Shown: positions 32,750-44,017, counted from the stretch's first letter. The stretch is 44,156 bases of DNA from Ophiothrix spiculata (GCA_000969725.1 JXSR01S044592.1), one strand, 5' to 3'. Translations and numbers: made by a program. The notes: generated by a model from the letters alone, not told the origin.

Positions 32750-34376
32750 ACAGCCCGAGATAGTATAGTATTTGTACCACCATAAATGACCAATGTGCAA
32801 ACTGTGCAAAAGGTTAAGTCAGAATCTGGCGGATCTCGCCAACGCTCTGATTCGCGCCTTCGACACTCGTTCTTTGCTGCGCTCAGTCTTTCGGCTACGG
32901 CGCTCGGGGGGTGGTGATACAGCGAGGGTCTCTAACAAAGACTATACAAAATATGTAACAAAATGTCCTTTAGTAAGCTTGCTCTTCTAGTCTACTAACG
33001 AAGGCAGACTCTTTAAAATAGACTTTGCGCTTTGTAACAGGCTTTTGACTGTAATAAAAGCATTTTATAGAGTAACTGAAACGCACTGATGTTGAACAAT
33101 ATTCTGTTTAAAATATGTACGAATGAGAAACGGTACATATTAAAGCATCGAGAAACGTTTAATCCATCACGAATAGAGATTTTTAAATGCCAAAGGTCGG
33201 TTGGTTTTACGAATTGAATTAAATCTATTAAACTTATTATGTACATACATGTATATCTTCAGTTTCACCCATCTTGGTTTTCAAATTGAACTAGTGGGAA
33301 GTGAAGCATCTTTGGGACCCACAAATACAACTCTCAGTATTAGATCAGAGAAAAAGATTTGGTTCTCTTGAGAAATACCTTATTCTCTGTTATGTTAACC
33401 GAGAATGTTGACATATTTTGTGACATATTTCAGGTGCACTTAATACTGTCAGTCTCACATTCATTGTTGAATAGTTATTTTAACTTAAATCTTACTATGG
33501 TTTTAAATTTGGCAACGTCTGTTAATATAAACGTCCTGGTTTTATATTACCTTGTTAAAGGGACTCGACAAAACCAGTAACATCCTAAATATTATGTTTT
33601 TGCCAGCTACATTTAGCAATGACATCATTTACCATCTTTTTATTTAGTATTGAAATTCCTCGACATAATCAGAATGCGCAATTGCAGTCATTGCTATCAT
33701 TGGTTTTGTATCAATATGATCTTTAATAAATTTATAAGTTTCTATGCTGAATGTTGGAACGTTTAAAAATTAAGATTAAGAAGATGATTTATCAAGCTAG
33801 GTTTGCTCAAAACGTTTGTAAAGAACATTTTGATATTGAATACATGTAGTAACAAATATACTTTGAATATAGGTATCATAATGTTTCAATAGAACATTTT
33901 TTGTAATTACTTGAGCTTCATCACGAGGCACATTGAATACGTGAATACAAGAAAATGATCATGACAAAGTTAGGTTTTTTTGTTTCTGCTAAAAAAGTTA
34001 GGTACAACGGACAATCAGAAAGTATGTAAAGGTTTGTTTTATAGTCAATGAATTGAACTTTAAGATAGAGTTTGTTTCATTTTAATCGGTAGAGTACAAC
34101 ATAGTTATGTTTGATCTAATATTTTGGTGGATTTTTGTCTGGTCCTGTTTCATGATTAACAGTCATAAAGCAGGGTGTGTCTGAATGGAATAAAAATGCG
34201 TCATCTTGGAAAATTAATCATTTCTGTTTTATTTTTTAATTAAATTTGTTCATTGTTTTAGCATGCACATAAATTAGTAAACATTGTTACCGTTGAGTGA
34301 ACAGATTAAGAACAATAATCAATAGAACTTCATTCAAAAAAAACACACGTTATATTATAAAGTCTACTTCATGGAC
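32750..34376. other. Unannotated AT-rich DNA
   Basis: Apart from a GC-richer patch at 32,820-32,930 without a recognised frame, I see nothing to annotate. Confidence 0.5.
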
Positions 34377-34378
34377 TA

Positions 34379-35725
34379 TACAGGGTGTCCCAATAAAAAT
34401 GCATCACTTTTGATTTTGATAATATCTCAGAAACCTATGAACACAAATTAAAACGTTTTTCCTAGTAAAAATAAATATAGTTTAGTCTTCTGTCGGTGAA
34501 ATTTTGAGCAAAAACCATCGAGCCATTCTTGAGAAAACTAGACTTTTGTAAGAAGACTCAATTTTACTCCATTCCAACGGGGTTTACCACAGTAACTCAT
34601 GTTTATCATATTAGTTTAGGGGCGGCTTCAAAACCCAACCGGCGGTTGTCTGCCGGTTTTGGGCGGTTCTGGCCGGTTCTGGCCGGTTGGCTATTGTTTA
34701 TTCCGGTTGAACCGCCCAGAACCGCCCAGAACCGGCAGGCAACCGCCGGTTGAGTTTTGAAGCCGCCCCTTATCATGTTAATAAAGCACATCTTTGGTTA
34801 CTATTGATCAATTTAATTTAAACTTGCAAAGCAGACACTTAAAAATCACAAAATATGGAATAGACACTAAAAAACGATTTTTGATATCTTTTTCAGCACT
34901 GAACGTGGCACCGTAATTCAATGTGTTGGTTTTGCTGTTTTGCAGCGTTAAAAAAAAGAAAAAACGAGTTTATGGTTTCTCAGGAAAACCAAGGCAGAGA
35001 TTTCATTTAATGGAAAGTCTATTTCAGAAAATTGTATATCTTCTAAGTTTTATGCTTTTTTTACATAAAAAGATATTCTTTATGACTGTCTCCCCCTTTA
35101 CAAGTGTTAAGCAAATAACATTGTCAACATATTCAAATCAAAATAACAAAGCATTTATTCACTTCCTCGTTAAAAGTGGAATGTCTGATAGCTCGCGTTT
35201 AATAATTTTGGTACAGTTTTAAGTAAGTTTCAGATGCCTGTGAGTTCTTATCATCATATTCCTGGTCCAATGCGACGTTCTGAATCCCGGACAATGAAGG
35301 GAGTCGAGTGTGATCAGACAAGCTTTCAAGTTTTAATCGGGTTTATTCAAATTCTAAATTTTCTGTTGTTGTTGTTGCTATTGTTGTCGTTATTGTTGTT
35401 TTCTAGTTGCTTTCCTGAAAATGTGTTTATCCATGAATAAAATGAGTTTTCCATATAGAGTAGGTCTACTACTGTGATAACATTGTCATGTCAGATTGAT
35501 GATAGTTGCAAATATGCGTTACTGTGGTAAACCCCATTGGAATGGGGTAAAATTGAGTCTTCTTCTAAAATACTAGTTTTCTCAAGAATGGTTCGACTGA
35601 TTTTGCACCGATGAAAGATTAAACTATATTATTTATCATTAAGAAAAAGTTCTAATTTTTGTTTATTGGTTTTTGAGATATGATCAAAAACAATAGTGAT
35701 GCATTTTTATTGGGGACACCCTGTA
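34379..35725. mobile_element. TA-flanked element, 1347 bp, with about 210-bp inverted repeats
   Basis: Terminal repeats start TACAGGGTGTCCCAATAAAA at both ends and extend inward to GTTACTGTGGTAAAC (34379-34596 and 35518-35725). TA flanks both sides (34377-34378, 35726-35727). TACAGGGTG termini with a TA duplication fit Tc1/mariner-like elements. The 0.75-kb interior has no transposase motif (the 99-codon frame at 34923-35222 is not recognisable) and hosts a nested element at 34619-34769. Confidence 0.92.
34619..34769. mobile_element. Nested GC-rich Tourist-like hairpin MITE, 151 bp
   Basis: It is a near-complete hairpin with ends GGGGCGGCTTCAAAAC...GTTTTGAAGCCGCCCC, flanked by TTA on both sides (34616-34618, 34770-34772). 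The TWA duplication with a GGGG terminus fits PIF/Harbinger. It is strikingly GC-rich in AT-rich surroundings and is composed largely of CCGGTT/AACCGG and GGCGGTT/AACCGCC words. Both overlapping open frames here are artefacts of the palindrome. Confidence 0.92.
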
Positions 35726-35734
35726 TAATTACAC

Positions 35735-36875
35735 CTTTACATATTTTCTGACTGTCTGGTAAAGCCATGAACTTTACATGTAAAGATTGTATTTTTTTTC
35801 TTTCTTGTTTTGGTTTACTACTTGGGGAGGGGTATACATATAACACAGGTATGCTGATTTAACACTACTGAAATTTTATGGATTTCATTTCATTGACAAA
35901 TAAATTAATAGTCAGAACACTTATTAGCAAAAAAGAAAATATTAACTACATCAAAAGAATTAACTGTATATTTATACGTATAATTTCTGTTAAATAGGCA
36001 AACCCTTATGGATAAATTTATAGATAATAGATGTCAATTTCTTTTCTCGGGTACACACAATTTTTTTTGGATATTAGGAAATACTAGTATGCTGAATTTC
36101 CTCGACCTCTAAAGATATGATTTTTCGTAGGTCTTGGCATATTTGTTACATGTCTTCCCATACCATTCAATTCAAGCCACCCTTTACTCTATCGATCCGT
36201 ACCTATCATTAACAGTGACATTGATTGCATCAATAGAGAAATGAGCGCAATTTAACCGTCAGCTGCCTCAACAAATGACAGTGCACAAACAATAATCAAT
36301 TTACCTAGGAAAAGGTTAGTTTTGTCAGATTAGAAATTGTATACGTTTTTATCAATGCCTGTTTATCTATACATATTTTTAAATCACCTTTAGCGACCAA
36401 ACTACAAAAGCCACAAGGACCAAACTTGGCACATACATGTACATGTACTTGCCCCGTGGCTAAATGATGTGCTTTTCGATATTCCCAAGGACATCGACGT
36501 CTTTTCAAAAGGGGAAAAATATATTTGTTTTTATCATTTTCTTATTTTTAGGTTTTTTTATACGAATATTACCACATATCACATATTTCGTTCATCATTT
36601 CAACTTATTTCATACCCGCTCCCTTCCTCTTTAGTACTAAGTCTTACATTTAGAGGTGCGAAAACATTTTTTTGTAGTTTAGCATAATAGCAATCATTGT
36701 CAGCTGAAATAATCTAATATTGAATCCAATAAATCAACCACTATCACTTGATGAAACAGAACGAATAAAACGTTAAATCCTTACAATCCTTTGAAATTGA
36801 TAAATTAAGTATTTGTTCCCATGGTTACTGTTGCATGTTACAATCTAATCACCAGCACCTGGAGCACTTATTGAA
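35735..36875. other. Unannotated AT-rich DNA
   Basis: No gene, RNA or repeat recognised. Confidence 0.5.
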
Positions 36876-36880
36876 AGTTA

Positions 36881-37153
36881 GGGTCAAAACATAGTCAGCC
36901 TCCAAACACAATTTTTCCTATCAAACATTTGGTCGTTACGTCACCAAATATTTGCCATCGAATTTAAACTATGAACGGGTAGCAAACATTTGGTCCAATG
37001 TACGTATATGGCAATTCAATAACATGTGCGAAGTTTTATTTGGTCTCAACTCGGTATTGAAGTTATTTTGTTTGGAGTCATTCGTCATTTTGACGTCACG
37101 ACCAAATGTTTGGTAGGAAAAATTTTGTTTGGAGGCCGACTATGATTTGGCCC
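36881..37153. mobile_element. TTA-flanked MITE, 273 bp, ATTTGGT-rich
   Basis: Ends are GGGTCAAAACATAGTC and, reversed, GGGCCAAATCATAGTC. The match continues for about 60 bp through CCTCCAAACA and CATTTGGTCGT. TTA flanks both sides (36878-36880, 37154-37156). ATTTGGT/ACCAAAT occurs five times in both orientations. It fits a PIF/Harbinger-type non-autonomous element. Confidence 0.9.
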
Positions 37154-37389
37154 TTATTGTAAAGGAGATGTGACAGGTTATGCAACAGCAGCAGATTGGC
37201 AGATTTTATTGGAATATTGATTTGATAGTAAAAATTGAACCTCTTTTTAGCCAACGAGCTCATTGTTTTGTATCAAAGCAATGGGCTATACACTAATTCG
37301 TAAGTGTAGAAATCTTGAACTTTTAAAAACTTTTGTTGCTATATACAAATAGCCTCCCTTCTAAAAGCTTCAAACTTTGACATAGTGTA

Positions 37390-37503
37390 AAACAATAGTT
37401 GTTTAAACTTTTTAACTATATATGTTTACAGGCTTTAAACTGAAACGGGTTTAAACATAAAACAGAAATATGGTTTAAAAGCATATACTGCTATTGTTTA
37501 AAC
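37390..37503. repeat. GTTTAAAC cluster with inverted flanks
   Basis: AAACAATAG (37390-37398) and CTATTGTTT (37491-37499) bracket three exact GTTTAAAC palindromes (37401, 37449, 37496) and two near-matches. This is possibly a very short member of the word-array elements. Confidence 0.5.
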
Positions 37504-37509
37504 AGGTCA

Positions 37510-38775
37510 CAAATATTTTGTATTGAAGTCATGAGCCAGATTACCTAATCTTGTAATTGGATCCTAGATTGGATTTTTAGCAATTCACTAGTAATAACAT
37601 AAAAAAATTTCTTGTTTTGAGGTCACGTTGAGACAATGGTGGGTTTAAGTGCCTTGAAAAATTTTAAATGTTTATAACTTCTATGTTTCTCAATCAATTG
37701 TCAAAAATAGGGTGTCAAATGAAAGCTGAAACTCTAGCGCAGGAGCCATTTGTTCTAGGTGAGGCGATACTTTTTTGGAGTCTTTAATACCATAAACCGC
37801 ATACAATATCTACCCGTTACAGTATTATATTATTGAACATGACATAATATGTTTAAACAAATTACCCATACTCCATTTTAAACTCATTTTGACAAGTGAT
37901 TTTCTTGGAATTGAAAATGAGTAAAGAAAACTGTAAGAATTATGACGATATCGCGATGCTTGTATTACAGGTATTTTTAGTTTGCGCTCTTAGCTTAATA
38001 ATATTTTAATAGCTGATAGTGCTTTTAATAGCTGATAGTGATAAGCTTTGACGTCAAATATTGAATTACGTTTAATGTGACATCAGAATTTCAGATGTTT
38101 CAATTGTAAAAATATCACGATTTAGATAGGAGATATGTAATATAAAGGAGCAAGTTCCCAATTTATTGCATTTTATTATCCACTTCTTCATTTTAATGAT
38201 ATAATAATTCCATTTCATGTCAGTGCGTTTTTCGCAAGCAAAAATAGGTGGCAAATTGATGATTATTCAATATTTGTACGAGGATTCAGTCTTATTTTTT
38301 CATACAGCACACTGATTTTTTGTTTTCAGAAATTTATCGATAAAATAAATTAAAGGATAATCAACTTTTGTTTTTTGTTTTTAAGGGCTTTATGTTGAAA
38401 AAACATATTTGATTCACTAATATTTTCAAATTTAGCCCTGAATTACAGTTTCGTCAAAAATTGTCGATCATTTCAACACTTGAAACTTAATCAGTATAAT
38501 CCCTTTTTTGCTTTGTTTATATGAGTGAATATAGTTTGCCACTTTATTTTGTTCATTTTTAAACAAAGGAAAATGACACAATTCAGCAACATATTGCTGA
38601 AGGTGAATCTTCTTTCCTCCAAACAAGATAACTGACCTTAGAGGAATCAACTTGAATGACTAATACCGTCGGGTTCAGTGCAAAAGAAAATTCAACATTA
38701 GGTGCCCACAGCTTAGGTTATCGGTTAAAAGAAAAACAAACTTGCACGCATCTAATTTAAAGTATTGTAATGGAA
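37510..38775. other. Unannotated AT-rich DNA
   Basis: Only a 17-bp direct duplication (TTTTAATAGCTGATAGTG, 38005-38042) and the short repeat at 38,663-38,741 were seen. Confidence 0.5.
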
Positions 38776-38779
38776 ATTT

Positions 38780-39063
38780 GAACTTATATAAGGCCAAAGA
38801 AAAAAGAACTCTGTCTCAGCTTCCCGTGCGCATAAGGTTAAAAAAAATTAGGTTTTCAGGAGATTTTTTGCTTTTTTGTTTTGTTCTTACATCGAGAGAA
38901 AAAAAAATGAAGAAAAAAAATAGTGACCTAAAAACGTAATAAAAAAAAAAGAAAGATTAGCGTATAGCCTTTTTTGACTAAAAAAACACCAAAACGCGTA
39001 GCGCTTAGGGTTTTGGGCCTATTAAGGAACCTGAGACAGAGTTCTTCTTTTTTGCCTAAGTTC
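38780..39063. mobile_element. Inverted-repeat element, about 284 bp
   Basis: GAACTTA...AAAGAACTCTGTCTCAG at the left pairs with CTGAGACAGAGTTCTTC...TAAGTTC at the right, about 35 bp each with a 4-bp TATA insertion at the left. The interior is AT-rich with a small CGCGTAGCGC palindrome (38,995-39,004). Target duplication not determined. Confidence 0.75.
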
Positions 39064-39281
39064 ACATTACCAACAACCGTGTCTATAACTTTAAACGCAC
39101 CAGTGTCTTATTTGACGCGAGTGGAGTGAAGTCACGAAAGGCCAAAAGAAAGCTGGAGCCCTCAGGGTCAAGTCTTGAAAATTAGTTATTACAGTGTCTT
39201 ATAAAAAAATAAATAAAATACAATAAAATGAATTTAAATCTTTGAATCTCAAAAATATATTAAAATAATGATTAAAATTAA

Positions 39282-40147
39282 GGTGATGGACTACCTTGAA
39301 AATGATCTTTTTAATTTTACATGCCAATTTTTTCATATGTTGTTACCTGTGGCAATGCAAATTCATCTGAAAAAAAATGGGTCAAAGGTCACCTAATTTG
39401 CATAAAAATGGCAGCCATTTTTGATTTTTTAGGGTATTTTTAACGGCATTTTTCAATACCTAAATTTATTTTTTGAAAGTTTTTTTTTACTAATTTGTAC
39501 TCAAGGATCTATAAAAATGCGTAACAGAGCCCTTTTTTGAGATTTCAGGATAAAAAGGGGTTAAAATTTTGGTAAATTGGGAAAAAATCATGATTTTTTT
39601 CAAAAAATGCGACAAAATTTTATTTAATTTTAACATTTTCTCAAAAATTAAATACAAATTCAGAAAAGGGCTCTGTTACGCACTGTAGCACGTCAAGGAG
39701 TACATATTGTCTACATTTGGTGGTTATAACATGTATCGTTTTCAAATAGGAAGCCGTAAACTGAAGAAAATCAACGCTTCCGGAAAAACACCGATAAAGT
39801 CTAGAAGCACTGTTTTGATATAATTATGCAAATAAGGTGCCATTTAATTATTCTAACATAGAACAGAAGAAACTACTTGAATTATCAAAGCATTTGGTGA
39901 AAAAAGTACAATCATTGGTCACTCCGTTTTCAAATTATGAATTTTTGAAGCAAAAATTGAAGATAACGCTGGGTGAAAAAACAATAAAAAACAAAAGAAA
40001 TTATTTTTCCCGCAACAGAAAAATGCCATAACTTTGGTACCGATTTTGGTGAAACAAAGACCATTTAAAAGCTAAAATTGTCCTCTACATGAATATTTAT
40101 AAAGCCCGATTTGGCTGAATTCAACCTATTCAAGGTAGTCCATTACC
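39282..40147. mobile_element. TTAA-flanked element, 866 bp (piggyBac-like MITE)
   Basis: Terminal repeats GGTGATGGACTACC and, reversed, GGTAATGGACTACC are flanked by TTAA on both sides (39278-39281, 40148-40151), the piggyBac target. Inside, TGCGTAACAGAGCCCTTTT (near 39,515) pairs with AAAAGGGCTCTGTTACGCA (near 39,665), a 170-bp stem-loop. No transposase. The class rests only on TTAA, which could also be part of a longer imperfect end. Confidence 0.75.
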
Positions 40148-40284
40148 TTAATCGGTGATCGCTTTTATTAACGTTTGGATGCAAATTTGTTCAGATGGTC
40201 CGATTTATTTGTGAGTTTTGGCCATATGGTTGTTTATAAATGGAAGGAAACTTAGTCACCTTAGAAAAATCATCATATCTACAT

Positions 40285-40809
40285 TTATTTTGTCCATAAA
40301 ATATCTTCATTTTTACAGATAACAGAAAGTATGGTCATAATTAAATTGTAATCAAGAACAACATTCATTGTCATTTCATTTATGAAAAACGTATATACAA
40401 AATCGCGGACCAGACAAATGATTGATAAAGATAATTTTTGTTTTAGGTTATCGGTTAAAAGAAAAACAAACGATATCTTAAAGTTCATTTCAATGGAGCA
40501 TGAAATGACACTGTTTACATATTTTCCTAAGTGTCCGAAAAAACCAAGAACTTTACACGAAAATATTGAAAGGTTTTTTAGTTGGACACACTGTATAGAC
40601 ATGCATAAACCGTACCACCATCGAACACATCGGGTGCATGTAATCAGAATATTTTGCATTTGCACATCTAAAAAAGTATTAGAGTCAAGATGTTTAAAAT
40701 CACTTTTAGAGTGAAGATTTAAATGTTTTAAAATAATAGAAACTGATATTCCGAGGTAATAATAAATATGATTGTATTGGTGTACCACAAAGAGCATATT
40801 ATAACTCAC
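40285..40809. other. Region open on both strands, unrecognised
   Basis: A 174-codon minus-strand frame (40285-40809) overlaps a 110-codon plus-strand frame (40382-40714) with an ATG start. Neither shows a domain I know. The minus frame is rich in hydrophobic and Cys residues, as expected of chance translation of AT-rich DNA. A spliced exon cannot be excluded. Confidence 0.2.
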
Positions 40810-41164
40810 AACTTTACTACTTTGAAGTAATAACTATAAAAAGGTAACAAAATAATAACCTAAAAGCATGAATATGGGAATATTTGGAACATATTTTCAA
40901 TATGACACCTATATAATAAGAATCTTTTTATGAAAAAAAAAATGGGAAACCCTACCGTATGATGAAAAGGGGACATCTTTATCCCGGGTCGATTTAATTG
41001 ATTGGAACCATCTCCCTAAATTAAACATAAACACGAGAACAGATATTTTTGAAACTTTCCATAATAATCATTCGAGATAAATTGAATACCCTTCATTTTT
41101 ATCCCAAATAGCTGTCCTGCCCTGAAGAAAACGCAAAAATGTGTTAAGCGTAACAGGTTGAAAT

Positions 41165-42900
41165 GTAGATATGTGCATAGGCTTTTTAAAATCAAATTTA
41201 TATCACAAGTATGCAGGTCAGGTATAAAAGCTTATAAAATTGAATACGTACAATTCGTATATCACACATTTTTTCCGTTTATACCACATGGGTATTGCAA
41301 ATATAAATCAACAAAATATAGAATATTGTGAGTTTTCTAAAGCTCCTGTAACAGAAGTATAATGCTTCACTCTAGGCATTGCCATTTTGTATTAGAATTC
41401 ATATTCGAAGTGTTGACTTCAAGCTCTCGCCAATCCCCTATATCATTTTTATTGTCATTGATCGCTGAGTTTCCTTTTTCCTATTTTCCAAGTACATAGG
41501 AATACTACACACAAAACATTTACTGAGTCAGGTGACTCAGATACGTGAGTCTTTTATTTGTCTCTGTAGTGACGCACTTTGTATGCTAACTGAGTCACTG
41601 TAGTGAGTCATGTGACTCAGATGTGATGAGTCAAATGACTCCGATCAAATCCAGTTGAATCAGAAGACTCAACTTCATTACCTTAATGAGTCATCCGTTT
41701 TGTCTCTGTAGTGACGCACTTGCTTGTGTAAAATGAGTCAAAAGACTTAAATAAAATAATGCAGGTCATTTGACTCACTCATTATTGAACTTATTCGAGT
41801 GACGTCCTCTTTGTGCACAAACATGGAGGATGATATCCGAAAGGTGTTGGTGATTGTAGACACAATATTGCCCATCATCAATATAGTAACACTAATTCCG
41901 AGTCAAATTCCGAGTCCAAGAGGTTAAGCTTAGGCTAAGCTTACTGCAGTAAAACAACAATGGACTAAATTGGCCAATATTGTAAGCTAACTCCATATAA
42001 AATCACTACTTTATGTAGTAATTTATACTTGTAGCTCGATGTCAGCTCCAGAAGTTCCACATATTACTTCTGACGGTGTTAAACGCCAAAAAAGAGCTCA
42101 CAGAAATGACAATGTTGTGTCATCAACCACTAACAAACCCTTATGTCACCGACCATGCATGTTTAAGAAAATGGCCGACCACAGCCTCGTTTTCAAATTT
42201 CGTATTTGACTCAGTAATGTATGTAAATGAGTCAAAAGTCGTTATTGACTCACAATTCTCCAACAAGTGAGTCAATATGGTATCATCATACTGAGTCACC
42301 TCAAATTTGACTCACTATTGGAGTATATGTGAGTCAATTATGATTCACGTAGTGTCATAACTGAGTCAATTTGTACATGACTCACGTAAAATAAGGCAAA
42401 ACGAGTCAATTGACTCAGTAAATATTTTGTGTGTAGAAACCCGGAGGCAAAAGGGCTTTCATTGACTTCCATTTCTAGTGTTGGGTGCCTATCTTTAATC
42501 AAAGTATTTTGTACTGTAATACTGTGAAGATAAAGGAATAGGTGTCACAATGGAAATACCACGACTTAAGGTCTTTCTGATTTGTCGAACTTCATTTATT
42601 ACACGTTTTCTGAATAACACATGCTTGTAAGAACCAAACACGAAGCTGTAGGCTTTGAATTCGTGAGAATCAAAGCCTAGGGAGAATCCTATACCCTTAT
42701 AATTATGCATGCTATAAAAATGTAAAGTCGAAGAAAAAACAAGATTTTTATAAAATTGACACTGCATATTGGTCTACCCTACTACTTTATATAATTTCTT
42801 ATTTTCATTATCCATGCAATGAAATGTACACAACCATATATTGGTGAACTAATCATTGCACATACAAGTTTTTCTACCATGGAATTTACACCCGAGTTAG
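41165..42900 (+). repeat. Module M, copy 5, split by the TGAGTCA element
   Basis: Flanks 41,165-41,507 and 42,434-42,900 match modules 1-4 (CTTCAAGCTCTCGCCAATCC, ATTGTCATTGATCGCTGAG, then AAACCCGGAGGC, AGTGTTGGGTGCC and AAGGTCTTTCTGATTTGTCG). A core stop (TGA) is present. A 90-codon minus-strand frame at 42495-42767 has a stretch (VINEVRQIRKTL) similar to copy 1 (LINEIREIRKTF), but copy 2 breaks it. Confidence 0.8.
41508..42433. mobile_element. TA-flanked element, 926 bp, with 19 TGAGTCA sites
   Basis: Ends are CACACAAAACATTTACTGAG and, reversed, CACACAAAATATTTACTGAG. TA flanks both sides (41506-41507, 42434-42435). The other four modules are uninterrupted at this point (for example AGGAAACTCAACAAACCC at about 4461), confirming an insertion. 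The outer parts (41,524-41,777 and 42,207-42,417) contain 19 exact TGAGTCA/TGACTCA heptamers in both orientations, 9 left and 10 right. The central 430 bp has none. No transposase. Class: non-autonomous Tc1/mariner-like by its TA target. Confidence 0.93.
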
Positions 42901-43051
42901 ATAGATCTTGGGTAAATCTTTTTCAGTAAAAGATTTGAAAATGAGACTTCAGAAATACTAAATCAGATGTATTTACTGACTTATATATAGTAACATTTTA
43001 TGCCTTTCAATAGCGGCGCCAGGATTTTCAAAATGGTGGACACCTTGCACT

Positions 43052-43312
43052 CTTAAAATTGTTTTACTCTTGTTGAGTAAAAATTTACTCAACGGTCACA
43101 GCTCATTTTGTTGAGTAAAATCCTACTCAACGTTGGGAAAACTTTACTCAACATTGAGTAAGATGTGCTCAACGTTGAGTAATATTGACTCAACCGAGCA
43201 AGATTTTACTCAATGTTGAGTAAAATTTTACTCAATATTGAGTAAGATTTTACTCAGCATTGAGCTGTGACCATTGAGTAAATTTTTACTCAACAGAGTA
43301 AAAAAAAATAAG
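43052..43312. mobile_element. Foldback element, about 261 bp, built from TTGAGTAAA
   Basis: The ends (TTTTACTCTTGTTGAGTAAA and reversed TTTTACTCTGTTGAGTAAAA) and the inner GGTCACAGCTCA/TGAGCTGTGACC pair to form arms of about 45 bp. In between the DNA is a string of TTGAGTA and TACTCAA: 13 exact copies in about 215 bp, in alternating orientation. Exact ends and target duplication are uncertain. Confidence 0.85.
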
Positions 43313-43379
43313 ATTGGGGGGAATCTAAAAATTCAAGGAAAATTGCCAATTTGAAATTTTTGAATTTTGTCTAAAATTT

Positions 43380-43607
43380 GACATAACATCTGTAAATGCG
43401 CGCGAAGGGCGCAAAAAGTTTTGACATCTGAATCAGCTCGATACCTTTTACCAATTTGGATGTAACTCAGCAACTAAACATCCAATAACCAAAACCAAGG
43501 TGTCATTTTAAAGCTTACAATCACAGCTTTTTAAATGAGACTAAAACTAGTTTTGATTCTGGGACCTTTTAGGCACATTTCAAAATTGCGGGTCACATAT
43601 TATTGTA
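43380..43607 (-). mobile_element. Probable MITE remnant related to 29201-29453
   Basis: AAGGTGTCATTTTAAAGCTTA (from 43,499) is shared with 29,352-29,373. The right end GCGGGTCACATA resembles, in reverse, the TGTGA-type terminus of that element. The left end was not found. Confidence 0.45.
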
Positions 43608-43990
43608 CCCAGGCTTTGCTAGTTTGTTTCCGTTGTAAGCATCAAACGATCACGACAGTGGCTTTGTCTGCCACTTTATCGTGTACGTATTTCTTTTGTA
43701 CTGACAGATTCGCTTATAAAACAAAAAACATTTAATTGGATGACGCGAAAAAAATACGTAATTATTATGACGTGAATGCAATACCTCACTTATTATAATT
43801 TATTCATAACAAAGTCTATATAATGTCAAATGTGACGTCCATTATCACCGGTATCTTCCATTGTTCCCCATTAATCAGCCAAATGATACTACTGAGTATG
43901 CTTACGGGAACGTTCTAGTATCTAATAATAATCTTATGTTGATTCGAAAGTGTGGCATCTGACAGCTTTTACACCAACGTCAAGCAGCCT
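43608..43990 (+). repeat. Segmental duplication, copy B2
   Basis: This is the counterpart of 22,150-23,080 without the extra 0.45 kb. Its left edge abuts the MITE remnant. Confidence 0.8.
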
Positions 43991-44017
43991 TTAGTATTAC
44001 CAAGTAATTATATATAA

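Noticed and set aside
34529..34791. Overlapping plus and minus frames of 74 and 61 codons
   Set aside because: They read the two arms of the GC-rich hairpin MITE; the two peptides mirror each other because the DNA is palindromic.
40285..40809. 174-codon minus-strand gene
   Set aside because: It overlaps an open frame on the other strand, has no recognisable domain and has the composition expected of AT-rich chance translation. It is kept only as an unassigned region.
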